From Campylobacterales bacterium (GTDB lineage: Bacteria; Campylobacterota; Campylobacteria; Campylobacterales; Hydrogenimonadaceae), in NCBI GenBank assembly GCA_027081015.1, contig JALWMA010000106.1:12506-68806 (forward strand): DNA of 56,301 nucleotides, read 5' to 3'. Below the pieces are notes generated by a model. It was not told the DNA's origin. It did not search any database and worked only from the letters and a program-made list of their open reading frames with translations. A program made the translations under genes and the position numbers. The first letter of the stretch is position 1. Each line of letters begins with the position of its first letter. Shown here in pieces: positions 15,890 through 25,368 of the stretch.

Positions 15890-17137
15890 CTACCCCTGCA
15901 TCGATTTTAGCGCCTCGTCGAAGGCGTTGACCTTCTTCATCGCCTCGAGCGAGAGGAGGTTGATATCCTTCGTGCTGAGGCCGTACTTCTGCATGATGGC
16001 ATTCATCTTAGCTATGTCGTTGTTCTCTATGATCCTTACCATGTTCAGAAGGGTTCCGTAGATGTTGTTGCCTTCAAAGAGTGCGTCTTCTATCTCTTCG
16101 GATACGTGCATGTGGTGGAGTATCTCTCTTGGTGGGCGGTGGAAGATGAGGTGTATCAGGGAGAGCATTCCGACAAGGTATGCGGTCTCATGCTCCGACT
16201 TCGAAGCACCCGGTTTTATAAGGTTTAAAAGCCCCACCATCAGCTCCGTCCTGTTAATGACCATAAGTACCAGTGGGTGGTTTCCGTTTTGCTTCTGACT
16301 CTCTTTGGCGAATAGCATAACCAGAAGCCACTGTGAAAGCTGGTTTCGTCCCAATAGGGTGATAAGGTGCCTGATGGAGGTAACGGTCTGGCGCAGGGAG
16401 AAAAAGGGCGAGTTTATGAAGCGCAGAAGCTGCAGGGTGATCGCATGTTCGCGTTCGAACGCGGCGACCAGTTCATCTGTGGAGGCGTCGTTTCGAATAA
16501 GGTTCCAGAGCATCAGGATAGAGCCTGTTTCGGCCCTGATAGGCTGCTCCTCCAAAATCTCGGGTTCGCTGAAAAAGTAACCCTGGAAATAGTCGCACTC
16601 CATCCGCTCCATATCTTTGTGTGCGCTTCTCGTCTCTATTTTCGAGCAGATCGTTTTGATGCCGTGCTTTTTGGCTATATCTATGACCCTGCCTATCTGC
16701 CCCTCGTCCATCGCCTCGTGGTCTATCTTTATGTACGATACAATTTCCAGAATATCCTCATCGCCAAGCACCGAGAGATCGCGTAGGTCGTTGAGGGCGA
16801 ACGTGTAACCCTCATCTCTGTATCTTTTGAGAGTCTGCACGAGTTCGGGGTTCGTCAGATCCTCTTCGAAGAGTGCGAATATCAGACGCTCTTTGGGCAG
16901 GGCCTCTATCAGTTTTCTCGTAATGAAGAGGGGTGTGATCTTTATGATGCCCAGATGCGGACCGATCACATCTTCGACACCGATTACGTTCATCAGATTG
17001 TTTATGGCGGTTGCCGTCATGACAGTACCGCGGTCGAGATCCTCCGCGGGCTGTCTGCCCCTGAAGAGTATCTCGTACGCGAATACGCGATTTTTACGGT
17101 CTATGACCGGCTGTCTTGCAATATAGAAGGCATCCAT
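15890..17137 (-). CDS. EAL-like/HDOD signalling protein (YuxH/CdgJ type)
   Basis: The 415-residue cytoplasmic protein has an N-terminal EAL-type barrel (1-~200, MDAFYIARQPVIDRKNRVFAYEILFRG) and a C-terminal HDOD domain (~200-400, LLRFINSPFFSLRQTVTSIRHLITLLGRNQLSQWL). In the first domain the catalytic E-A-L triplet is replaced by E-I-L and metal-binding motifs are missing, as in the YuxH class, so c-di-GMP hydrolysis is unlikely. HDOD proteins lack the catalytic HD pair and act in signal output; in related proteobacteria this pair of domains affects motility. It converges with metE, four bases apart. Confidence 0.85.
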   Translation of the reverse strand: MDAFYIARQPVIDRKNRVFAYEILFRGRQPAEDLDRGTVMTATAINNLMNVIGVEDVIGPHLGIIKITPLFITRKLIEALPKERLIFALFEEDLTNPELVQTLKRYRDEGYTFALNDLRDLSVLGDEDILEIVSYIKIDHEAMDEGQIGRVIDIAKKHGIKTICSKIETRSAHKDMERMECDYFQGYFFSEPEILEEQPIRAETGSILMLWNLIRNDASTDELVAAFEREHAITLQLLRFINSPFFSLRQTVTSIRHLITLLGRNQLSQWLLVMLFAKESQKQNGNHPLVLMVINRTELMVGLLNLIKPGASKSEHETAYLVGMLSLIHLIFHRPPREILHHMHVSEEIEDALFEGNNIYGTLLNMVRIIENNDIAKMNAIMQKYGLSTKDINLLSLEAMKKVNAFDEALKSMQG

Positions 17138-17168
17138 ATTCTCTCTTTTGTTGGTTTAGACGCTGAAA

Positions 17169-18341
17169 CTACTCCCGATAAGATCGGACAAAATCGGCAA
17201 TTCGTTCAATTCCGGTTCTGATTGTATCGATATCGGTGGCGAAACTGAAACGGAAGTAGCCGTCAGATCCGAATCCGGCACCCGGCACCACGGCGACGCC
17301 GGCCTTTTCCAAAAGCGCCTTCGCAAACTTCATAGAGTCGGGTTCGACGGCTTTGTGATTGACGAAAAGGTAGAAGGCGCCGTCCGGTTTTATGACCGAA
17401 AGCCCATCTATTTCGTTGAAGAGCCGTGCAGCCTCTTCGCACCTCGACTCAAACGCTTTTCTCATCATCTCTATATCTTCGTCGGCGCTTCCGTCGAGCC
17501 CTTTTATGGATGCGATCTGCGTTATGGAGTTTATATTGGAGGTGCTCTGGCTCTGAAGCTTCTTCATCGCCTTTACCAGCTCCCTGTCGTCGGCCGCACA
17601 GTATCCGAAACGCCACCCTGTCATCGCTACCGATTTGCTCAGGCCGTTTATGGTAACGGTTCTTTCGAACATATCGTCGCTGATCGATGCGGCGGCGGTG
17701 AATACGGTCCCCTCATATACCAGCTTTTCGTACATCTCGTCGCTTGCTACGAGAATATCGGTCCCTTTGAGCACGTCGGCAATCGCTTCGAGCTCCTCTT
17801 TCGTATAGACGGCGCCCGTCGGATTGGAAGGGGAGGTGAGAATCAGCATCCTGCTCTTTTCGGTAATAGCCTTTTCAAGCTGTCCGGGCGTAATCTTGAA
17901 GCCGCTTTCATCGTCGGTATCGATGATTACCGGCTTCCCGCCCGAATATTTTACGAGCTCCGGGTACGTCACCCAGTATGGAGCCGGAATGATCACTTCG
18001 TCACCCGGGTTTACGGTGGCTTGAAAGAGGTTGAAGAGCGACTGTTTCGCGCCGTTGCTTGCGATAACCTGGTCGGTGGTGTAGTGAAGGCCGTTGTCGC
18101 GCTTCAGCTTATCGACGATCGCCTCTTTTAGTTCCGGAATTCCGTCGACCGGGGTGTATTTGGTAAAACCCTCCTCTATCGCGCGAATCGCGGCATCCTT
18201 GATCACTTTGGGGGTGTCGAAGTCGGGTTCACCTGCCGAAAAACCGAGAATATCTCTACCTTCTCTTTTGAGCTGCTGTGCCAGGGCCGTAATGGCCATA
18301 GTGAGAGATTCCGATAGTACCTGAATTCTGTCAGAAAGCAT
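17169..18341 (-). CDS. aspC: Aspartate aminotransferase, fold type I
   Basis: PLP enzyme interconverting aspartate/2-oxoglutarate and oxaloacetate/glutamate. The 390 residues include N173 in SPSNPTGAVY, D201/Y204 in ASDEMYEKL, the Schiff-base lysine K236 in NGLSKSVAMTGWRFGY, and the C-terminal carboxylate-binding arginine in YFRFSFA. It belongs to the Ib (AspB-like) subgroup found in Campylobacterota. The 32-bp gap to the EAL/HDOD gene downstream suggests co-transcription. In C. jejuni the aspB gene stands at the same place next to cysE-speA-hisS (from memory). Confidence 0.92.
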   Translation of the reverse strand: MLSDRIQVLSESLTMAITALAQQLKREGRDILGFSAGEPDFDTPKVIKDAAIRAIEEGFTKYTPVDGIPELKEAIVDKLKRDNGLHYTTDQVIASNGAKQSLFNLFQATVNPGDEVIIPAPYWVTYPELVKYSGGKPVIIDTDDESGFKITPGQLEKAITEKSRMLILTSPSNPTGAVYTKEELEAIADVLKGTDILVASDEMYEKLVYEGTVFTAAASISDDMFERTVTINGLSKSVAMTGWRFGYCAADDRELVKAMKKLQSQSTSNINSITQIASIKGLDGSADEDIEMMRKAFESRCEEAARLFNEIDGLSVIKPDGAFYLFVNHKAVEPDSMKFAKALLEKAGVAVVPGAGFGSDGYFRFSFATDIDTIRTGIERIADFVRSYRE

Positions 18342-18411
18342 TTGCGGGCCTTTTTTACTGTGATTTTATCAAATCATGCTTTAAGTGTAGCTCTATTTTT
18401 GGATTTCAGGC

Positions 18412-18417
18412 TATAAT
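18412..18417 (+). promoter_or_regulatory. -10 box immediately upstream of the guanine deaminase-like gene
   Basis: TTTTTGGATTTCAGGCTATAAT ends at 18417, only five bases before the ATG at 18423; the predicted transcription start falls on or next to the A of the ATG. There is no ribosome site. This predicts a leaderless mRNA, unless translation starts at ATG 18435. Confidence 0.6.
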
Positions 18418-18422
18418 ATCTT

Positions 18423-18884
18423 ATGGACAGATTCATGAAGATGGCGCTGCAGGAGGCGGAAAAAGGGGTAGAGGCCGGCGAGGGCGGACCGTTCGGGGCC
18501 GTCATAGTCAAAGATTCTGAAGTGGTCGCTACCGGCCACAATATGGTGGTCAAGACCAACGACCCGACCGCCCATGCCGAAATAGTGGCTATAAGAAGGG
18601 CATCGCAAAAGCTTGGGACGTTCCACCTAGAGGGTTGTGTTATGTACGTTACGGCGGAGCCCTGCCCAATGTGCTTTGCGGCGATACACTGGGCGCATCT
18701 GCAAAAGGTTGTCTACTGCAACACCAAGGAGGAGTCGGCGGCGATCGGTTTCGACGACTCGCTGATCGCGGATATCATGGCCGAAAAAAGGGAAGACCCC
18801 GTGAGGTTCGAGCACCGGCCTTCGGCAGCGTGCGGAAGGCTCTTCATGAAGTGGTACGAAGACCCGAACAAGGTTGTATATTAG
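18423..18884 (+). CDS. Guanine deaminase-like CMP/dCMP-type zinc deaminase
   Basis: The 153-residue single-domain cytidine-deaminase-fold enzyme has zinc motif HAE (H51, E53) and PCPMC (C81, C84). The GGPFGAVIVKD and SNDPTAHAE-like (TNDPTAHAE) segments and GFDDS are close to Bacillus GuaD, so guanine to xanthine is the best guess; TadA lacks these. The C terminus (WYEDPNKVVY) also follows the GuaD pattern. It is transcribed divergently from aspC and interrupts the minus-strand block conserved in relatives, so it may be a later insertion. The -10 box five bases before ATG suggests leaderless translation. Confidence 0.8.
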   Translation: MDRFMKMALQEAEKGVEAGEGGPFGAVIVKDSEVVATGHNMVVKTNDPTAHAEIVAIRRASQKLGTFHLEGCVMYVTAEPCPMCFAAIHWAHLQKVVYCNTKEESAAIGFDDSLIADIMAEKREDPVRFEHRPSAACGRLFMKWYEDPNKVVY

Positions 18885-18894
18885 AGAGTTTTGG

Positions 18895-18971
18895 TTTCGC
18901 AACTCCGGGACAGGCAGGCAATAGGGCAGGGCCCGAGCGGCCCTGCAGCCGCACGAGGCTCCGAAGCCTGC
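18895..18971 (+). repeat. Dispersed intergenic repeat, family 1, copy D
   Basis: TTTCGCAACTCCGGGACAGG (from 18896), GGGCAGGGCCCGAGCGGCCC and the GAGGCTCCGAAGCCTGCGG stretch follow the family block order with changes. It fills the 89-bp gap between the convergent deaminase and cysE genes and folds strongly, so it could end transcription from both sides. Confidence 0.6.
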
Positions 18972-18973
18972 GG

Positions 18974-19708
18974 TCAGCTCTTGATCGATTTGATAAAGGC
19001 GTCGTAGATCTCGTCGAGCTTCTGATCCTCTTCGAGAAGCTCTTTGTGCTCGGGTGCCAGAATGTGCTCTATAACGGCGACACGCTTCAGCAGGTACTCG
19101 AAGAGCTCCTTGTCTATATCGGGAAGCTTGTTGTGGCTGAGCGGGCTCTTGTCGCGCCCTTTGGTAATCACCTTCGCCGGGATTCCGATCGCCGTCGACT
19201 CGGGCGGAACGGAGCGCACCACGACAGAGTTGGCTCCGATTTTGGAGTTGGCCCCAATCGTTATATTGCCGAGGATTTTGGCTCCCGCCCCTATGACGAC
19301 GCCGTTTTCGACTGTAGGGTGGCGTTTGCCCGGATGCAGGGAGACGCCCCCGAGAGTGACCCCCTGGTATATGGTCACGTCGTCCCCCACTATGGCCGTT
19401 TCGCCGATGACGACGCCTATGCCGTGGTCTATGAATACGCGTCTGCCTATGGTAGCGGCGGGGTGGATGTCTATATTTGTAAAGAGCTGGGCTATTCCCA
19501 TCCACATTCTTGCAAGCAGGGCGAACCCTTTGGTATGGAGTTTGTGGGCCACTCTATAGTTCGCTATCGCCCAAACTCCGGGATAGTTGAAAAAGATCTC
19601 TATTCTCGACCTGATAGCAGGGTCCCTGCGGTATATACTGTTTATATCTTCTATAATCAGTCGCACAAGCGAGGGCACATCGGCCTCCTTCTCTTTGATC
19701 TTATGCAA
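18974..19708 (-). CDS. cysE: Serine O-acetyltransferase
   Basis: Makes O-acetylserine from serine and acetyl-CoA for cysteine synthesis. The 244 residues have an N-terminal helical domain ([22 protein letters not shown]) and a left-handed beta helix of hexapeptides with the signature [27 protein letters not shown], including the catalytic DHG histidine, then [17 protein letters not shown]. The C-terminal tail after the helix is long (RDKSPLSH...) and lacks an obvious terminal isoleucine for binding cysteine synthase. It follows speA by 51 bp on the same strand. Confidence 0.93.
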   Translation of the reverse strand: MHKIKEKEADVPSLVRLIIEDINSIYRRDPAIRSRIEIFFNYPGVWAIANYRVAHKLHTKGFALLARMWMGIAQLFTNIDIHPAATIGRRVFIDHGIGVVIGETAIVGDDVTIYQGVTLGGVSLHPGKRHPTVENGVVIGAGAKILGNITIGANSKIGANSVVVRSVPPESTAIGIPAKVITKGRDKSPLSHNKLPDIDKELFEYLLKRVAVIEHILAPEHKELLEEDQKLDEIYDAFIKSIKS

Positions 19709-19759
19709 CGCTCTTCTTTTCTGACGTTGCCAAATATACCTTGCAGCAAGGCGTAAATC

Positions 19760-21631
19760 TTACGGTTCGTCGAAATTTATGGTTCTAAGATAACCATTTT
19801 CACTTAAGTATAGATAAAGCTCGCCGAGTATCTCTTTACGCTCATCATCCTTTATTGTAGCAGAGTTCTCTATCTGCTCCCTGATCTTTCGTTCTATCTC
19901 TCTGGTATCGTAGTCGAAATCGTCGAGTACATCCATTATGTTCTGCGCTTCGAGTATCTTTTCGATGGTGTACTCTCCGCTCTCGTCGAAAAGGATGGTC
20001 GCTTCGGTAGGGTGCGTAAAGAGGTTGTGGCGCATCCCCAGTACCTCCTGGTACGCCCCTACATTGAAAAACCCGAGGAAGTACTCCTCCCTCTCCACAT
20101 CTACATCGTGCAGGTAGAGGGGTGTATCGATGTCGAAAGCGATCTCTCCGTCGCTGTCGCATGTTATATCCCATAAGCTGGCCGATCTGGTAGGGCGCTT
20201 TTGGAGCCTGTCGAGCGGCATAACCGGGAATCTCTGTCCCAAACCCCAGTAGTCGGGCAGCGACTGAAAGATCGAAAAGTTGACGAGATAGTGCTCCTGG
20301 ACCCTGTCGAGGATGTCCCGAATCTCTTTCGAGGGCTTCTCCCTAAGCAGCGCAAGCGCCTTTTTGATTATGAGATGTACCAGGGTTTCGGTGTTGGCAC
20401 GGTCGGTCAGGTCTATGTAGCCAAGGTCGAAGAGTGTCAGAAGGGACTCCATATGGTCCAGTGCATCGTGGAGGTACTCCCTCGCGTTTTTTGAGGTGAT
20501 GGTGGTGTAGAGATCGTAGAGCTCCTGCACAAGCGGGGGGTTCTGCTCTTTCAGACGCAGTATCTTTTCGCTGTACTCCTGGCTGAAGAGCTCCAAAACA
20601 GGGGCCACAAGGACCGCATGGGCCGCGGCGACGAACCGTCCCGATTCGGTGAATATGGTTGGCTCCCTGACACCCTTCGATGCCGAAATCTCCTTTAGCA
20701 GGAAGACGACATCGTTGGTGAACTCCTCTATCGTATAGTTTCTGCTCGAGCGCCCCTCGTGCTGGCTGTACTCCACCGCGAGCCCGCCTCCTATGTTGAT
20801 GGCGCGAAGGTTGTCGGCGCCCATCTTTCTGAGCTCGGCATATATGTTGCCCGCTTCACGGATAGCCTTTTTGAGCGGGGAGATGTGGTTCATCTGCGAC
20901 CCGATATGGAAGTGGATCATCGAGAGTCTGTCGGTGAGTCCGTGCTTTTTCAGAAGGTCCATGGCTTCGAGCAGTTCAGTCGATGTGAGGCCGAACTTGG
21001 AGCTGTAGCCGCCGCTTTTGGCCCATATGCCTATCCCGCCGGTATGGAGCCTTATTCTAAGTCCTATCTTTGGAACCGGGGTGCCGAGCCTTGCGGCCTC
21101 TTTGATGATGAGCTCCAGCTCGTTGATACCCTCTATCGTGAGTGTGATGTTGTGCCCCATCTTTGCGGCAATAAAACCTATGCTTATCATCTCACGATCT
21201 TTGAAACCGTTTACCGTAATGGGCTTTCCGAGGTTGGTGTAGGCCATCGCGAGGATCAGCTCCCCCTTACTGCCCGCTTCGAGGCCGTAGTCGAGATCTT
21301 TCGTCGCCTCCGTCAGCGGGATGACGAATCCGGGGAGCTGGTTCACTTTGAGCGGAAAGACGGCTTTGAACTTGCCGCTGTAGCCGAACTCCTTCTTGGC
21401 CCTCTCGAAGTGCGAAAAGAGCTCTCTTACACTCTTTTCGGCCAGGTGGGGGAAGCGCAGAAGCAGCGGCCCTTTGAAGCCGTCCCTGCGCAGCTTCTTC
21501 GTTATTTCGACTAGGGAGGGTCTGCATCCGTGGTTTATCTTCACCACTCCCTCTTCGACGATGAAGTTGTTCTCTCCCCAGCTGTCGATGCCGTATATTT
21601 TGGCCGGATCACTCAAACCGATCGACTCCAA
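19760..21631 (-). CDS. speA: Biosynthetic arginine decarboxylase
   Basis: PLP enzyme of fold type III making agmatine from arginine, first step of polyamine synthesis. 623 residues, normal for SpeA. The Schiff-base lysine is K95 in VFPLKVNQ; MIHFHIGSQ and NIGGGLAVEY are the other barrel motifs, and the C-terminal part contains TCDSDGEIAFD with the active-site cysteine motif. Translation appears to start at a TTG (21631) eight bases after AGGAG, inside the last codons of hisS (23-bp overlap); a second TTG at 21616 is possible. Confidence 0.93.
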   Translation of the reverse strand: MESIGLSDPAKIYGIDSWGENNFIVEEGVVKINHGCRPSLVEITKKLRRDGFKGPLLLRFPHLAEKSVRELFSHFERAKKEFGYSGKFKAVFPLKVNQLPGFVIPLTEATKDLDYGLEAGSKGELILAMAYTNLGKPITVNGFKDREMISIGFIAAKMGHNITLTIEGINELELIIKEAARLGTPVPKIGLRIRLHTGGIGIWAKSGGYSSKFGLTSTELLEAMDLLKKHGLTDRLSMIHFHIGSQMNHISPLKKAIREAGNIYAELRKMGADNLRAINIGGGLAVEYSQHEGRSSRNYTIEEFTNDVVFLLKEISASKGVREPTIFTESGRFVAAAHAVLVAPVLELFSQEYSEKILRLKEQNPPLVQELYDLYTTITSKNAREYLHDALDHMESLLTLFDLGYIDLTDRANTETLVHLIIKKALALLREKPSKEIRDILDRVQEHYLVNFSIFQSLPDYWGLGQRFPVMPLDRLQKRPTRSASLWDITCDSDGEIAFDIDTPLYLHDVDVEREEYFLGFFNVGAYQEVLGMRHNLFTHPTEATILFDESGEYTIEKILEAQNIMDVLDDFDYDTREIERKIREQIENSATIKDDERKEILGELYLYLSENGYLRTINFDEP

Positions 21632-22823
21632 CTCTCCGCTCCTCTTTGGTCTCGAGATCTTTCACCCAGATCTCGGAGTTTTGAAGCTCCTCTTCTCCGA
21701 TTACGGCGCAGATCTTCGCCCCCATCCTGTCGGCGGCTTTGAGGTGCGCTTTCAAAGAGCGCTTCTTGTACTCCACATAGACCCTCTCTTCGGCCCGTTT
21801 TTTGTGTGCGATTTTCAGAATCGTCCCTATCGCTTCTGGCTCCATGACGCCGAGGTAGACTCCGCTTCGTCCCTTTTCGGGGAGCTTTACGAGCTCGATG
21901 ATCCGCTCGATTCCGAGTGCGAATCCCACGGCGGGCGTAGGCTTTCCGCCCAGAAACTCGACGAGCCGGTTGTAGCGCCCGCCGCCTGCGATCGCGCTTT
22001 GGGCACCTATCTCACCGCTTACGAACTCGAAAGCGGTGCGGGTGTAGTAGTCCAGCCCCCTTACGAGTTTCGGGTCGAGCTCATACTCTATGCCGTGAGA
22101 GTCGAGCATGGATGTAAGGGTTCCGAAATCGCTGTCGCACGCCTCGCACAGATTTTGGACTATAACGGGGGAGTCGGCTAGAAGGGTGCGGCACGTTTCG
22201 TTTTTACAGTCGAGCACCCTTATCGGGTTGGTCTCTATCCGCCTATTGCAGTCTTCGCACAGGCCGTCTTTGATGTCGTGAAGGTGCTCTATGAGCTGCT
22301 CCCTGTAGCCGGGCATGCACTCCGGGCATCCGAGGGAGTTGATCTTGATCGAATAGCCGATTCCGAGGGCGTCGAATATATCTTTTATCATCAATATTAT
22401 ATTGAAATCTTCATAGACGCTATCTTCGCCGAAGCTTTCGCACCCGAACTGGTGAAACTCCCTCAAACGCCCCTTTTGTGGCCTTTCGTACCTGAACATC
22501 GGGCCGTGGTAGTAGAAGCGGTGGACTCCACCTTTTTTGTCGAGCTTGCTCTGTATGAAAGCGCGCACTATGCCCGCCGTTCCCTCCGGCCTCAAAGAGA
22601 CGTCGTGGCCCCCCTTGTCGATAAACTGGTACATCTCTTTGCCGACGATATCGCTGCTCTCTCCTACGCTGCGCTTGAAAAGGGCCGTCTCTTCGAGCAG
22701 CGGTGTCTCGATATATTCATAGCCGTACCGTTTTGCGATTTCGGAGGCTGTATCGACAATATATACGAACCTTTCGTTCTCCGGACTCATAATATCTTTC
22801 ATTCCGCGAAGTGCTTGAATCAT
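21609..22823 (-). CDS. hisS: Histidine-tRNA ligase
   Basis: Class II aminoacyl-tRNA synthetase charging tRNA-His. 404 residues with motif 2 (RPEGTAGIVRAFIQ... FRYERPQKGRLREFHQFGCE), the HisA histidine-binding segment LVRGLDYYTRTAFEF and motif 3 (ALGIERI). The C-terminal anticodon-binding domain begins near 310. The inserted zinc-finger-like CPECMPGYR...CEDC...C...C cluster lies mid-protein. I chose ATG 22823, which overlaps the tmk stop (ATGA); an ATG at 22832 would lie inside tmk. Confidence 0.95.
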   Translation of the reverse strand: MIQALRGMKDIMSPENERFVYIVDTASEIAKRYGYEYIETPLLEETALFKRSVGESSDIVGKEMYQFIDKGGHDVSLRPEGTAGIVRAFIQSKLDKKGGVHRFYYHGPMFRYERPQKGRLREFHQFGCESFGEDSVYEDFNIILMIKDIFDALGIGYSIKINSLGCPECMPGYREQLIEHLHDIKDGLCEDCNRRIETNPIRVLDCKNETCRTLLADSPVIVQNLCEACDSDFGTLTSMLDSHGIEYELDPKLVRGLDYYTRTAFEFVSGEIGAQSAIAGGGRYNRLVEFLGGKPTPAVGFALGIERIIELVKLPEKGRSGVYLGVMEPEAIGTILKIAHKKRAEERVYVEYKKRSLKAHLKAADRMGAKICAVIGEEELQNSEIWVKDLETKEERRVGVDRFE

Positions 22824-23404
22824 GCCTGGCAATCCTTGATGTAGCTGTAAAGTTTTTCCGTGATCGACTCCGCAGGTTCGGACGCATCGATCTTTATGTG
22901 GTCAATATCGAGCAGATCTACGAGCTCCTCCATGCTCTTTTGTACCCGCATCATATACTCTATCCCTCTTATCTCTATCGCGTCGCCGCTCTTTCGGCCC
23001 ATCCTTTCGCGCAGACTCTTTTCGTCTATATGAAAGAGCACTATGTGCTGCGGAAAGAGGCCGGCCGTAGCGAAGCGGTTGAGCTGCAGGAGGGTATCTA
23101 TCTCGATATCGTCGTGAACGTGGGCGTAGGCGACCCCCGATATGAACGACCTGTCACTCAGAATCAACCTGCCCAGGTTGGGCCTGACGACTCTCTCGGT
23201 ATGCTCGGCGCGATCTGCGAGAAAGAGCAGAATCTCGCTGCGGGCAAGCAGCTCTCCCTCTTCGAGAAGGATGGTTCTGATCTTTTTGCCGAGCTCCGTT
23301 CCGCCCGGCTCTTTCGTGATGAGGGCATCGGGAAAGAGTCTGGCCAGTGACTCTATCTGGGTGCTTTTGCCTACCGTATCGACCCCTTCGAAAGCTATAT
23401 ACAT
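22820..23404 (-). CDS. tmk: Thymidylate kinase
   Basis: Phosphorylates dTMP to dTDP. The 194-residue P-loop kinase starts MYIAFEGVDTVGKSTQ, a Walker A with V-D-T-V in place of the usual D-G-x-G, then TKEPGGTELG (dTMP-binding arginine loop) and ILSDRSFISGVAYA. The lid region is short. ATG 23404 overlaps the 3' end of coaD by 10 bp; the frame is open further upstream but only as a shadow of coaD. Part of the flgA-ubiX-coaD-tmk-hisS-speA-cysE run. Confidence 0.93.
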   Translation of the reverse strand: MYIAFEGVDTVGKSTQIESLARLFPDALITKEPGGTELGKKIRTILLEEGELLARSEILLFLADRAEHTERVVRPNLGRLILSDRSFISGVAYAHVHDDIEIDTLLQLNRFATAGLFPQHIVLFHIDEKSLRERMGRKSGDAIEIRGIEYMMRVQKSMEELVDLLDIDHIKIDASEPAESITEKLYSYIKDCQA

Positions 23405-23889
23405 TTTATCGACTCTTCTATTATGCTGTTCACTTTCGGAGGGAGCAGGTGTGCGCAAGATGCGTCGTGTTTCAGAATCGCCCTTACGACGGATGAGCTG
23501 ATGAAGGCGTTTTCGAGACTCGGCATGAGGTATACGGTTTCGATCTCCGGCGCCAGGGAGGCGTTTGCGTACCCCATCTGAAGCTCGTATTCGAAGTCGC
23601 TCACGGCTCGAAGCCCCCTGATGATTATGGCGGCCTCTTTTTCGCGGCAGAACTCCACCAGCAGGTTCGAAAACCCCTCTATGGTGACGTTGTCGATCTC
23701 TTCGCATGCCGCCTCGGCCATTACGAGCCTCTGTTTGTGGGAAAACATGGGACCCTTCTCGCTCGACTTCGCGACGGCCACCACTATCTCGTCGAAGAGG
23801 TCGGCGGCGCGCTTTATGATGTCGAGATGCCCGTTTGTAATCGGGTCGAAAGTCCCCGGGTAGATCACCCTTTTCGATCTCTTTTTCAT
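23395..23889 (-). CDS. coaD: Phosphopantetheine adenylyltransferase
   Basis: Penultimate step of coenzyme A synthesis (4'-phosphopantetheine + ATP to dephospho-CoA). 164 residues with the nucleotidyltransferase motif YPGTFDPITNGHLDII (T/HxGH) at the N terminus, the pantetheine-binding RGLRAVSDFEYELQM and the ATP-binding ISSSVVR. Start ATG 23889 overlaps the ubiX stop (ATGA) and follows a GAGG ribosome site; an upstream ATG at 23949 lies within ubiX. Confidence 0.95.
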   Translation of the reverse strand: MKKRSKRVIYPGTFDPITNGHLDIIKRAADLFDEIVVAVAKSSEKGPMFSHKQRLVMAEAACEEIDNVTIEGFSNLLVEFCREKEAAIIIRGLRAVSDFEYELQMGYANASLAPEIETVYLMPSLENAFISSSVVRAILKHDASCAHLLPPKVNSIIEESIKCI

Positions 23890-24413
23890 GACTCCTCTAT
23901 CCTCCAGCGTCTGTAGAGAGTGTGTTCGATACCAAGCAGGTCGAACCACCTGCCTATTATGAAATCCTCCATCCGCTCAACGCTGGAATGTTCGCTGTAG
24001 TAGGCTATTATCGGCGGTGCAATGATGACGCCGAGCCTCGAGAGCTTGAGCATATTCTCGAGCGCTATGGCGCTGAGAGGCAGTTCACGCGGCGCAAGGA
24101 GCAGCGGCCGCCGCTCTTTTATCGTAACGGCCGCCGCCCTTGTCGTGAGATTGTCGGCGATGCCGCACGCGATCTTCGCAAGCGTATTCATGCTGCATGG
24201 AGCTATGATCATCGCATCCGTCGGAAAAGAGCCGGAGGCTACCGGTGCGGCGATATCTTCGTCGCAAAACTCCCTGTGCGGCTCATGCTCCAGTACGGTT
24301 TTCGCATTCTCCGAAACGATAAGGTATCCCGTTACGCCCTTCGGAAGTTTTTCGACCACCTTCCGACCGAGCTGCGCACCGCTCGCGCCGGTGGCTGCCA
24401 CTACAAGCCTCAT
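23886..24413 (-). CDS. ubiX: Flavin prenyltransferase
   Basis: Makes prenylated FMN, the cofactor of UbiD-type decarboxylases. 175 residues of the flavoprotein (HFCD) fold: RLVVAATGASGAQLGRKV (FMN phosphate loop), FPTDAMIIAPCSMNTLAKIACGIADNL and RRPLLLAPRELPLS are the hallmark UbiX segments. No ubiD is in the window. Start overlaps the flgA stop by ATGA. Confidence 0.93.
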   Translation of the reverse strand: MRLVVAATGASGAQLGRKVVEKLPKGVTGYLIVSENAKTVLEHEPHREFCDEDIAAPVASGSFPTDAMIIAPCSMNTLAKIACGIADNLTTRAAAVTIKERRPLLLAPRELPLSAIALENMLKLSRLGVIIAPPIIAYYSEHSSVERMEDFIIGRWFDLLGIEHTLYRRWRIEES

Positions 24414-25284
24414 TCGATCTCCACTCTCATCTTTTCTACAACCATGCCCCTCAATACCTTTCCGTCACTCTTTTTGACCGTTATCCTGTCGCCGATTCGG
24501 CCGTTTTGAAGGGCTGTAGCGTCGAACTCTATCAGAACGGAACCCGCTCTGTATATGCACCTGACGGAGCTGTTTTTCAAAACGGCGGGGAGCGGCTCCG
24601 TATTGGCCGTTGTCAATATCTTCGATGCGGGTATATTGAGCCTCGCGATATAGCGCCCGTTTTCAAAATCTGTAACCGGCGGCGCAAAGAGCTTTTCGAA
24701 CGGAACATATTCGGCATGTACGCTCTTTGAATCGATAATTTTATCTTTTTTTATTTGATGATTCGCTTTATAGACCATGATCGTACCATCGATGGTGTAT
24801 CTGAAGTAGTGCACCCTCTTTTTGCAGCGTACGGTGAAGGTGCCGCTCTTTTTACGAAAACCGTTTCTCGACATCCTCAGGGTGCAGTCGGGCCCGAAGC
24901 TGAAGTCGGCGGCTCCCGAGCCTGTCGGCTTTATCGATACCGCTCCTATCTTCAGGGTTGGGTAGTGCCGTTCATACTTTTCTGCAATCACTCTCTGAAG
25001 TTTCGGAAAGCTCCTTTTTTTTGCCCTTTCGAAGGTTATCAAGCTCGATGGAGGAGGCTCGGTATCGTAGCCCGCACCTTTCAGGGCCTCTCTGACTTTG
25101 AAGGCAGGGATCCTCCACAGGGTGCGGCCCTCTTGAAGCCGAAAAAGCGTTACATTCGACTCTCCCGGTACAAAAATGGGGAGCCTTACGGTATTCGACT
25201 CTACAAAGTAGTGCGATTTTAGCTGGACTATCTGCGCTTGAAGGGGTGAAACTATATAGAAGACGGTAAAAAGGAGTATGACGA

Positions 25285-25285
<1 letters not shown>
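24410..25285 (-). CDS. flgA: Flagellar P-ring assembly chaperone FlgA, start codon unresolved
   Basis: Periplasmic chaperone for FlgI. The product has a hydrophobic signal segment (IVILLFTVFYIVSPLQAQ), and a C-terminal SAF-like domain (RLNIPASKILTTANTEPLPAVLKNSSVRCIYRAG... GDRITVKKSDGKVLRGMVVEK). The odd point is the 5' end: the reading frame is open through the tRNA-Gly gene, and no ATG, GTG or TTG lies in frame between the tRNA and the signal peptide. Codon 1 given here is the ATC touching the tRNA CCA end. Other options are an ATA at 25279, a GTG inside the tRNA D-loop, or a base error. Order tRNA-Leu, tRNA-Gly, flgA suggests co-transcription. Confidence 0.8.
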
Positions 25286-25359
<74 letters not shown>

Positions 25360-25368
25360 ATTTACGGC

